From Rotaria socialis (taxonomy: Eukaryota; Rotifera; Eurotatoria; Philodinida; Philodinidae): 64,000 nucleotides of DNA. Under the pieces are notes generated by a model, which was not told the DNA's origin, ran no database searches, and was given only the letters and a program-made list of their open reading frames with translations. The stretch covers positions 186,001 to 250,000 of the forward strand of contig CAJNYU010003218.1 in assembly GCA_905331475.1 (NCBI GenBank), written 5' to 3'. The position numbers were made by a program, and so were the translations under genes. How positions within the stretch are numbered: position 1 is the first letter of the stretch; each line of letters begins with the position of its first letter. Positions 22,761 through 32,042 of the stretch are shown here, piece after piece.

Positions 22761-22957
22761 AACGTAAAAGGAACTGAATCAACGCTAGTTAACAAAGATT
22801 TTTTTAATGGAAAAAAAGTCGTAGATAAATGTACGCTGAAAAACAGATGAGAAGTGCGTCAAAACGGCGTTTTCTTTTTCGGGATGCGTAGAAACAGCGT
22901 TTTAGCGGATAAAAAACGCGTTGTTACGCGTTTTTTTGAGGGTCTTGTCTGTCTGGG

Positions 22958-23444
22958 TAGTGACATTTTCTAATTTGTCAAATATTTCATAAGTAGTCAA
23001 TGGATTGCTTATATCTCAGTTTATTATTGTATCCGTAAACTCATATCTCTTTGAGAAATCAGTTGGTAACTTATGCAATTGCCAAACTCTCACTCAACAA
23101 ATAACACATATAACTCACTGATTGTTTATTTAACATACATTGGAAGTTGATAAACATCGACTTTTGCTTATAGAACACTTACAAACAAACTTACCGAAGA
23201 TATTTTTCTCGTTTAAGTATGTATTCAATAGAATACTTGTTGTTTTTTACTTGTCGAGAATGTACACCACATGAAGTAACTATTGTAGGTCGTCGGTAAA
23301 ATATCATTTCACAGTATAACAACATTTCTGTTATTATTCTTTATTTTACTAAAAAAAACGAAAATAAAATCTTATAAGTGTTAGACAGAAAAGTATAAAT
23401 ACGGATATATTTTGTACAAATTTTTATTTGTTGATCACGTGAAA
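22958..23444. other. Upstream region of Thr-rich membrane protein, no gene
   Basis: AT-rich. Nothing recognised. Confidence 0.5.
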
Positions 23445-24339
23445 ATGCCAAGCAAACGACCCATTAAAGCATTCTATGTTCCGAAGAAAACAATTCCAAG
23501 AGATATTTCACAAATATCGGGTATTTCTCCTATTCCATACAGGAGTCACAGTTTAGCCCCATCTCCATCATTGCACTTTGCTGATATAAATCATTCTCCT
23601 AATCCTATGTCATATTCACCATTGGGACGAAGATCTCAAGTATCAAATTTCAGTCAACGAGAAAAGAAGTCAAATTCATCAATACAGGAGTCATCTACGA
23701 AACAGAGCACTGAGGTGAATAAGTGGAAATATTATAAAAGATGGTTATTAATCATTGGTGGTATATTAGTTGCTGTTTGCTTAGTTGCACTTATTGCATT
23801 GCTAAGTGTGATGATTAGTACTACGAAAAAAGGTAATATCAGTCAAAGTTCTGACTAAAAATGATATCTAAAACAAAACTATGATATAGTTAGAAGATTT
23901 TCTAGATATGAAAAAAAACAGTCGCTATTTGTCTTTATCTCACAATGACAGATTTGTAGATATTTTGATAATGCTAGCAATAATTCGTTATTACCTATAT
24001 TGTTGCATATTTGATATCAACTAAGACATCAATATATAAATTAATTCTATATCGATTTCTCTAGCGACAACAACAAGTACTACGACGACAACACCGACCG
24101 CGACCACCGCCACAACAACTACGACGACATCAACGACATCAACGAGCACCCCGACGACTTCGACAAGGACCACGCCAACGACTTCGACAAGGACCACGAC
24201 AACGGCTACGACAACGACCACGACAACGGCTACTACAACGACCACAACAACAACAATAACAGTGACCACCACCACGACTTCGACGACTACTACAGCAACT
24301 ACTACGACAACGACAACGACAACGACAACGACCACCTAA
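23445..24339 (+). CDS. Type II membrane protein with long Thr-rich stalk, possibly truncated
   Basis: Exons 23445-23832 and 24065-24339, 220 residues. A basic, Ser/Pro-rich cytosolic part of about 100 residues precedes one transmembrane helix (WLLIIGGILVAVCLVALIAL). After a GT-AG intron the frame enters an almost pure Thr tract with some Ala, Ser and Pro, a mucin-like stalk for O-glycosylation. Bdelloid genomes hold many proteins with this cytosolic-TM-Thr-stalk plan, usually followed by an NHL-repeat or other extracellular domain (from memory). Here a TAA stops the frame inside the repeat, and Thr codons continue for 15 codons after it, so either a distal domain was lost or the stalk is the whole ectodomain. 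The start is ATG at 23445; the frame upstream has no earlier ATG. Confidence 0.6.
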
Positions 24340-24360
24340 GACACCACAACGACCGCGTCA
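24065..24360 (+). repeat. ACN trinucleotide tract coding poly-Thr
   Basis: Imperfect ACA/ACG/ACC/ACT repeat. It gives a poly-Thr frame on the plus strand and a spurious poly-Val frame on the minus strand. Confidence 0.9.
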
Positions 24361-25198
24361 GAAACCATCACGATAACTATCTAAAGTAAAAGGAATCGTG
24401 TTGTATTTAGAACTAACTTGGTTTTCATTTCAATGGCTATCTTCTAGTTTAAATTTACACGTTTTTTTCCAATACAAACACGATTAGACTGTTAACAAGA
24501 ATCTAATTATGATATCTTGATTTAATGAAAAAAATAGCGAGTTATTGTTGAAAATGATTCTGAAATAATTTGATTCTAAGTTAAGTACCTAAATATATAC
24601 TATTTCTTTATTTGAGATACAACATTAGTTAGAAGTAAGTTCTTCACATGAATACAAGTAGATGTGGGTGTTCCTTTTAATTTAATTTCCAAACGGCTAT
24701 ACTATTAAACATGATTCCAACGAAACTTTCACTTTCTCAAAGACCAAATAATTGAAAAACTTGAAAATATTATGAATTCATTTGATCAATGATATTATTT
24801 AATATTTTTTAGTGATAATCAGTAATGAAAATGCTATTGGTAAGACATTTTCCTATTTTCTATGTGCGAAATTGAATGCTTCTCTCCCCATGCAGTCAGA
24901 AGCATGCTAAAACGGTGTTTCAACGCGTTTACATAGAAAAATCCCGAAAAAAACGCATTATAACCCATCACTATCATGACTCCAAATAGTTAACCCGTTA
25001 AAACTAGTCGCTTCTTATATAAACAGGTTTTAACGCATCGCTTCGAATAAAAGTGATTATTTGATGCGTTTTAATCCATCTTGTTTTTAAAGATGAGAAT
25101 CAACAATCGTAAATTTCATAAAAAAAAATTTATTTTCTTTAAAAAATGTCCTTTAATGAACAAAATGAGAGTCCAACATAGAGTAAAANNNNNNNNNN
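24340..25198. other. Non-coding, with possible left end of a second TIR element
   Basis: At 24893-24935 the sequence CAGTCAGA, followed by AAAACGGTGTTTCAACGCG, resembles the ends of the 21029-22957 element and the fragment ending at 29285. Otherwise nothing seen. Confidence 0.35.
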
Positions 25199-26117
25199 NN
25201 NNNNNNNNNNNNNNNNNNNNNNNNNNNNNNNNNNNNNNNNNNNNNNNNNNNNNNNNNNNNNNNNNNNNNNNNNNNNNNNNNNNNNNNNNNNNNNNNNNNN
25301 NNNNNNNNNNNNNNNNNNNNNNNNNNNNNNNNNNNNNNNNNNNNNNNNNNNNNNNNNNNNNNNNNNNNNNNNNNNNNNNNNNNNNNNNNNNNNNNNNNNN
25401 NNNNNNNNNNNNNNNNNNNNNNNNNNNNNNNNNNNNNNNNNNNNNNNNNNNNNNNNNNNNNNNNNNNNNNNNNNNNNNNNNNNNNNNNNNNNNNNNNNNN
25501 NNNNNNNNNNNNNNNNNNNNNNNNNNNNNNNNNNNNNNNNNNNNNNNNNNNNNNNNNNNNNNNNNNNNNNNNNNNNNNNNNNNNNNNNNNNNNNNNNNNN
25601 NNNNNNNNNNNNNNNNNNNNNNNNNNNNNNNNNNNNNNNNNNNNNNNNNNNNNNNNNNNNNNNNNNNNNNNNNNNNNNNNNNNNNNNNNNNNNNNNNNNN
25701 NNNNNNNNNNNNNNNNNNNNNNNNNNNNNNNNNNNNNNNNNNNNNNNNNNNNNNNNNNNNNNNNNNNNNNNNNNNNNNNNNNNNNNNNNNNNNNNNNNNN
25801 NNNNNNNNNNNNNNNNNNNNNNNNNNNNNNNNNNNNNNNNNNNNNNNNNNNNNNNNNNNNNNNNNNNNNNNNNNNNNNNNNNNNNNNNNNNNNNNNNNNN
25901 NNNNNNNNNNNNNNNNNNNNNNNNNNNNNNNNNNNNNNNNNNNNNNNNNNNNNNNNNNNNNNNNNNNNNNNNNNNNNNNNNNNNNNNNNNNNNNNNNNNN
26001 NNNNNNNNNNNNNNNNNNNNNNNNNNNNNNNNNNNNNNNNNNNNNNNNNNNNNNNNNNNNNNNNNNNNNNNNNNNNNNNNNNNNNNNNNNNNNNNNNNNN
26101 NNNNNNNNNNNNNNNNN
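25199..26117. other. Assembly gap (919 N)
   Basis: Run of undetermined bases. Long open frames across it are artefacts. Confidence 0.99.
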
Positions 26118-26118
26118 T

Positions 26119-26790
26119 GCCTATGGACGAGGGTTGGACGATATCCCCAAAAATTGAGAAATTGTTCCCCTTACAGCAGAAATGCTTGCCAAGCGAAACA
26201 ACAACGACCACTACCAATTTCCATGCAGAAATGAATAAATAATATGTATCATTTTAAGGAGAAATGGATGAAAATACAAGGAGAGATCAATCATTCGTTT
26301 TTGTACTTTTGGGGTGTTAGGTCTGATTATCACCATAATTGTATGTCGTTTCTGCTATCTTTATTGATTTCACAAGACAACTATTATATAGTCATCACAA
26401 AAGAGAAAAAATGCATGGAATGGAAAGTCCAATGTACGCGAAATGTATATTAGAACAAATGTAAACAAAGAGAACGAAAGAAATAAATGCAGGCGCGACA
26501 AGTATACGATAACTGATAAATACAGAAAGAAAAGAGGACGACGAAACTAGTCACACATGAATATATTCACTACCTAAGATTTGGAAAGTCTAGTAGAGAT
26601 CGATTTTGTACAGCAGAAATAGATTATTTTCAAGTAGAAATGAACAAACGATTTCTACTAGTACAAAATGTATATGTATACTTTTCCATTTCTGCTTGAT
26701 ATATATGACATTATGTGAGGTGAACCGTTTCTGCTGAAACGGGAACAATTTCTTCATCGATTGGTTATATCGTACACTGCTGCTATGGGC
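26119..26790. mobile_element. Inverted-repeat element (MITE-like), 672 bases, beside the gap
   Basis: The left 66 bases, starting GCCTATGGACGAGGGTTGGA at the edge of the gap, match the inverse of the right end, GCCCATAGCAGCAGTGTACG, over their whole length with moderate divergence. The shared core includes AAATTGTTCCC and CAGCAGAAA. No coding frame inside. The left boundary may extend into the gap. Confidence 0.6.
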
Positions 26791-27215
26791 CGCCGTTTTT
26801 CGTAAACCTCAGTTTCTATTGGTTGGCGACTAACCAATAGGGTTTCAGAAAAAAATGGAGCTTACATTGAAAGTCCCCGCATCGGTCCCAAACAGACCAA
26901 AAAGATAAAACAGAATTAACTACTAAATCATCTCAAAAAGATGACTTAAGTGTGAATTAACCAATCACGTTGCTTAATTTTGTTTTATTGCTTTGGCCTG
27001 TTTGAGGCTATCGACTTACGCATGGGCAACCATTTTTCGTAAATCTCGGAAACCCATTTGTCAGTCGGGAACCAATGGGTTTCCGAGAAAAATGGAGCTT
27101 ACGTTAGATTCAAAGTCCCCGCATCAAACTGCCTACGGATAATCACTTTTCGAAAATCTCGATTTCGATTGGTCGAGACTGACCAATACGATCTTGTAAA
27201 CAGCGGAGCTCAGAT
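26789..27215. repeat. Nested hairpin repeats, about three copies
   Basis: Three units starting near 26789, 27025 and 27135 share TTTTTCGTAAA..TC. The first two also share AATGGAGCTTAC and AAAGTCCCCGCAT. Each unit folds on itself, for example CGGAAACCCATT against AATGGGTTTCCG. Arms at 26890-26925 and 26970-27010 (around CAAACAGACCAAAAAGATAA) pair as a larger inverted repeat. Confidence 0.6.
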
Positions 27216-28470
27216 TTGTCCTGCAATATGCTAAAAAAGATTGTTTACACTTGCATTCGTAGTCCTATTGGCGGACGCATACCGAATACTTAGTCACTTC
27301 ACGTTTTTCGTGGAAAATACTTCTTCCTTTCATTCATCACTGAGCTCGATAGAACTCGATGCAAACTCGATCTTTCCAGTTCGAGCTCAATCGAATCTAT
27401 TTATTCGAGTTCAAATCGAGCTCAATGTTGGAAAACTCGGTATCGAAACTCGAAGTTGTGCTCAACTTTGGTACATGTCTACAAGTACAGAATGTGTTGA
27501 ATATCGTAGACATAATCTTCTCAGCACGTTCTATCAAACCACGACTTATTCTACCGCGGTGATACACATAATTACCGCGTTTTTTCTAGGACACCGTCGT
27601 GCATCATGGGAAAACCGCGATAACAATAAAATCCCGCGGTTGACCGCGATTTTTTCGAAATTTTTTTTCCGTGGGTACTCTTGAGTAAACCGTCTCCTTT
27701 GATTTTTGAATCAAGAAATCGATATTATATCTTTGCTTTCGTGGACTTAGATTTGGAAAAAGAGGGAAACTCAAATGCATTAGTTGTAGATTTATAGTTG
27801 TTTGCAAAATTCTAAAGGGAGATTCTGATAAAAATTTCGTTCATCTATACATTTCTTGTAATTCATTCATTTATTAGCTGATTTGTGGTAATATTAGTTA
27901 TTATTATTAAAACACATTCATTACGGCTCCCGGAACAAGATTTCAGATTAGAAAAAGAACAAAGGGGAACTATTATCATATGAAATCATTACCGATTCGT
28001 TACACCGTACAAAGTCAAAATTAAATTTAAACACAAATACAATGGCTGTTCAGACATTATTATCAAAAGATCGAAAAGCTCGATTTGATGATTTACCAAA
28101 TTTTTTGGGACACCCTTCCCTGTATGAAAATTCCAAATGTATTCTCTGGAATCATTACTGTCATGTTGCTGTTTGAGAGCATGATAGTGTTTCTAGTAGT
28201 GTTTTTAGACCTTCATTTATCTACGGTTTGGTATAGCTTGACAAGCAGTGCAAGATGCAATTAGAAAATTTCATGAAGGTTTCATAACTAGATTTACAAA
28301 GTGAGAAAAGGTGACAAAAGATCGTATTTTTCAGAAGAAAAAATTTCATGGGTTTTTACCTTTACACCGGGATAGCTCCTAACTTCAGGTACAAATATTT
28401 TCTGTGATGCTTCAGGTCGAAAAAATTTGGATCTGTATATAAAAATGAACGCTCTTTCAAATTAGATAGG
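27216..28470. other. Repeat-rich non-coding DNA
   Basis: Contains TCGAGCTC/ACTCGA-rich sequence at 27340-27470 and repeated CCGCGG/ACCGCG motifs, partly inverted, at 27545-27670. The open frame over 27241-27684 is a by-product of these motifs. No gene seen. Confidence 0.5.
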
Positions 28471-28704
28471 TTAAATCAAAAGCAAATTTTTTCCTCCGCC
28501 CGCGATGTTCGGTTTTCTCGCAGAACGTCTCTTAATATCTTGCAATTGAAGAAGAATAGTCAATTTTTTACCAGAAAAATGTTTCGCAAAATCGTAAAAT
28601 TCATCATTTTGAAAATTCAAAACATTATTAGGCAAAATAGAGTTTCGGTCGGACATATTAATCAAAGATTTGTTCAGAAAAAATGAAAAATAACTATGCG
28701 CCAA
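28471..28704 (-). other. Short hypothetical frame, possible gene relic
   Basis: A 77-codon frame reading NVLNFQNDEFYDFAKHF and KKLTILLQLQDIKRRSA. I have a vague recollection of similar N-terminal modules in multicopy rotifer proteins, but no firm family. No start context or second exon was found. Confidence 0.2.
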
Positions 28705-29195
28705 ACCAAGTAAACAGAAATAGAATGTTCCTCGTAGAAAACGAAGATAGAAATGAACACGAACAAAAACTTGTTGTTCTATCAGTTATGCGAGAAAGCG
28801 AACATGTAATAAAAAATACAACATCGTAAGCTCTAGATATGGAAGAATGAACGATAAGTATAATTGCGATTCAATTATATTTTATTCATACATGGAAATT
28901 CTTGCATTCACTCATAGTATACTTTATGAAATACATTAAAAGAGGTAGTTTTTTTTTATCGCTTTACAATAAAAATTTTTTTATTAACTTATAGTCCATT
29001 GAGTACTCCTGCGTGGTTTATTCAATAGAAATTGAACCGAATAAAAGTATGTTGCGTTTTTTTTCTTATTATACTCTAGATGATTTTAAAATACTGATAT
29101 ATTAATATTGGGTGATTTCTTTGTGATTTCTAGCATTAGAAATCAGTTTTTCCCCCTTAGGTGTGGGTCCTAAGGAAATCTATTAAGAGCTGTAG

Positions 29196-29285
29196 ATGAG
29201 AAAACGCATGAAATCGCAAATATACCGTTTTTACGACATTTTAACGTGTTATAACGCGTTTTTCGAAGACTTTTGTCTGACTGGG
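29196..29285. mobile_element. Terminal fragment related to the CCCAGACAG-TIR element
   Basis: ACGCGTTTTTCGAAGACTTT followed by TGTCTGACTGGG resembles the right end of the 21029-22957 element (ACGCGTTTTTTTGAGGGTCT, then TGTCTGTCTGGG). It ends exactly where GPCR-like coding sequence begins. Confidence 0.5.
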
Positions 29286-29582
29286 ATGGGGCGAGAAGTG
29301 AGATGGACTCAAAATCGAAAGATGGCATTGTCATTACTTCTTGTTGTCTGCTTATTTGTGACTACAAACGGAGGCTATTTTTTTGTTGACTTTGTCAAAT
29401 ATATATGGAACCTTAATTTTGGTGAAAATATCTCAAATTATCCTGATGCATTATCTTACTCCATGGCATTATTTATTCATTTTGTATTTCTTGCTGGTTT
29501 GCCAGATATAAGGGCGCCATTGAAGCGTGTCACTTCATGCTGTCGCGTTAACAAAGTGACGCCTGCCATTTCGATAATGTGA
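29286..29582 (+). pseudogene. 3' fragment of a rhodopsin-like GPCR (TM6-TM7)
   Basis: About 98 codons: REVRWTQNRKMALSLLLVVC (end of loop 3 into TM6), GYFFVDFVKYIWNLNF, then SMALFIHFVFLAGLPDIRAP (TM7 and start of tail) and a Cys-containing tail to the TGA at 29580. The layout matches rotifer peptide-receptor-like GPCRs, which have WxxNRKM before TM6 and LPDxRxxxK after TM7. TM1-TM5 are absent; the 5' side is replaced by a transposon end at 29285, so the gene was probably cut by insertion or rearrangement. Confidence 0.6.
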
Positions 29583-30678
29583 CAACATGTTTAAGCTTTC
29601 TAGCAAGTATGAAATGATGATTATCATAAACTGACGTATATATTAATTCATGCGTTTTCTATTACTATTCGTTGATGCTAATTATCATTTCACTTTTTGT
29701 ATCTTTATTCTATTCTAATAAATTAATTTTGCTGCTGTTTAGTGTTGTGTTCAACATCTACATTGAACATTTTTTCAAAACTTATCTAGAATTCACTGAA
29801 TTATATTTTCTTATATGAAAATATACTGGCCTTCAATTACCCGCAGGATTTTTTTATGAGTTATTTAGAATATCGATCGTGTTATTTCAAATACAGAACT
29901 TTAAAAAAAAAATTTTTTTTAATTTTAAAGAATATTTGGGGAAATTTTTTCAGGTACGAGACGAATTCTCGTCGTCATCTAAATAGGTTATAGCTTCGCA
30001 ACAGAATGAGACGCTCAATCTAAACTATGGATCGACAAAACAGAATCATCATCAAGTTCGCATTTATTACATCTTCTATTTCAAACAGAATATTGTTGAT
30101 TTTGTAAACATCCGGTGAACTCTGCTCTATAGATATATATGTTTTTGTCCGCATTCATCTTACGATAAGCCTTTGAAGTAGATATTGACAATAGATTACT
30201 ATAAGTAACAGATAGGAACCAGAGAATAGTGTCATCCTCTTCTATTTATTGCATGCAATAAAGTAAAGAAAGAACCCGAACGTCTACAATGTAAGTAAGA
30301 TTTTAACGCAAATAGGCTAATATCTGAAGTTTTTATCTTTAATAATATCATTATTTTGTATAGCTGTCTATAGAAAATGTTTTAAACAGTTATATTCTCC
30401 TATCATGATAATTTTCGATTGATTTTGTGTTTTGTACAGACGCTTTCAAAGATGACAAGTTAATAATCTGTACAAAAGTATTGTCTTTTAAATGAATTAC
30501 TTTTCTTTCAAATGTAAAGTATGTTTAGATGTAAACCATGAAATGTTTTTAATCGAAAAAAGCAGTTATCTTGTTGACACATTCTCTTGGTATAAGAATA
30601 CGAATAATTAAAACAACAAGAACCATAACAAAGATAGAAAGAAAACATCAAGTCTATAATTTAGATTAAATAAAACAT
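29583..30678. other. Intergenic, nothing recognised
   Basis: AT-rich sequence between the GPCR fragment and TRAP-delta. No gene or element seen. Confidence 0.6.
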
Positions 30679-31768
30679 TCAGCCAAGAATTATTGACCTT
30701 TCACGATATGCAGCCCACCAAACAGCGCCAAAAATTGTAACAGCAAAGAATTCACTAGGTAACCACGGACCATAGCTTACACCCTGAATTAAATTCATAG
30801 TTATATTTGCTTTTTTTCTGAGTGAAATAAACCGTTTTTCTTACCGGATGATTTAATTCAACTGTGCCGAATGGTTTAACAGCTCGAACGGCTTCATCTG
30901 TACGAGCCTAGAAAAAAAAATCTTCTTTCGAAAAGAAAATTTCCTAATTCAATTCTCTTACTTTACGCATAGCTGAATATGAATCGTCATCATACAAACG
31001 CACCGTTGTACGTCCAGTTGTTAATTGTTTGTGAGAGGCAACAGCAATACTGACCTTAGAAAACAAAAACAAAAATTCAATATTTCGTTTATCATTGAAG
31101 AAACATTGTCATACAAAGTATTTGCCAGGTGATGCAATTGATTGAGCACATGGTACAGTTTGTCCATTAATATCAGCATAAAGTGTACTTGGCTACAACA
31201 TCAAAATATTTTCTTTATACAAAAAATTATTTAATAAAACAAACTTGTTTTCCACTTTTGCATTTAACAGTTATTTCAAGTTCAGCTGCAGACTCAGCAG
31301 TTAATCTTCCATCTCTTGTCGAATATGAAGCAACTTGAAATTGTGGCGATTCACAACTTTGCCCTGAACAAACAAAAAAATATTTTTAATCCAACTCTTG
31401 TACGTATATCCAATAGCTGAATGCTATTTAGGTTCATAGTAAGCTACTTAGCAAACATATTCAAGAACTTAAATCAATAGCTTGCGCCCAAAGATTTAAC
31501 GGATCGGACTGATATCAGAATTTGTAGCAGCTAAAGCGATGCTACGTGGAGTTATGTCTTCACTATTCAATGTTCCGAGAGAGAAATACTCGCTAGTATC
31601 GAAACTATTCATCATAATGTTCTTTGTTTCAAAAAGACCTTCGCAAAAACCATAATATGAAATTGAATGAGACCTTAAAATCGATTTTGTTACTTTCTAA
31701 TAATATAATTTTTCTATACCTTGAGCAAAAGCCAATACAGCAAGAATAGCTAGTACGAGACGAAGCAT
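30679..31768 (-). CDS. SSR4: Translocon-associated protein subunit delta (TRAP-delta)
   Basis: Six exons (minus): 31720-31768, 31245-31363, 31115-31192, 30962-31054, 30845-30907, 30679-30783; 168 residues against 173 in human. This ER membrane protein is part of the TRAP complex at the Sec61 translocon. Signal peptide MLRLVLAILAVLAFAQ, then QSCESPQFQVASYSTRDGRL, ITVKCKSG and LYADINGQTVPC. An Ig-like part follows (TGRTTVRLYDDDSYSAMRKA), then ELNHPGVSYGPWLPSE and a C-terminal TM FFAVTIFGAVWWAAY. The block VRxxDExSYSxxRKA and the GPW-x-S/P-E before the TM are diagnostic for SSR4. All five introns are GT-AG; intron 1 is long (356 bases). Divergent from SDF2 with 274 bases between the two starts. 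Confidence 0.9.
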
Positions 31769-32042
31769 TATTTGTTAAGTGAAAACTAATGACTGATGTG
31801 GCAAACGATAACGATAAACGACATACATTGATTCTATTGGACGAATTTCATTTGAATGATAGATGGCGAAATAAGTATTTGCAAAGAAATAAACTTTCTA
31901 GAAAGTTTTTAATTTATATTTTTTCCGCATTTCATTTGATTAAAAAATAAAATATATATTTTTTTCAATGATTAGTCTACAGTGACCAATCAATACAATC
32001 CAGAGAACACAAATCACTTTTTTTTCTTTCTATCTTCAACAA
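31769..32042. promoter_or_regulatory. Candidate bidirectional promoter of TRAP-delta and SDF2
   Basis: 274 bases separate the two divergent start codons. It contains an 18-base perfect palindrome AAACTTTCTAGAAAGTTT at 31891-31908 whose core TTCTAGAA fits a heat-shock element (TTCnnGAA). There is also TGATGTGG near 31793, one base from the XBP1 site TGACGTGG, and CCAAT boxes in both directions (ATTGG near 31837, CCAAT near 31984). Both flanking genes act in the ER, so shared stress control is plausible. This is inference from sequence only. Confidence 0.4.

Larger units (their letters stand above)
21029..22957. mobile_element. 1.93 kb TIR-bounded element made of tandem repeats, no transposase
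   Basis: The left end CCCAGACAGACAAAACTCAC and the right end, read inverted, CCCAGACAGACAAGACCCTC form terminal inverted repeats of about 30 bases that run on into poly-A and CG. Inside are four repeat blocks: about three copies of a 140-160 base unit rich in TTTCTACG (21105-21440), a 30-base minisatellite, a 150-base tandem repeat and an 83-base tandem repeat. No protein frame remains beyond repeat translation. A clear target-site duplication was not found. The likely reading is a non-autonomous DNA transposon or foldback-type element. Confidence 0.65.

Noticed and set aside
24021-24335. Poly-Val frame on the minus strand
   Set aside because: It is the antisense of the ACN repeat that encodes the Thr stalk.
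25081-26217. Long open frames on both strands across the N run
   Set aside because: They exist only because undetermined bases were translated as X.
27241-27684. 147-codon plus-strand frame
   Set aside because: It runs through CTCGA and CCGCGG repeat motifs and resembles no family; no start context or neighbouring exon.
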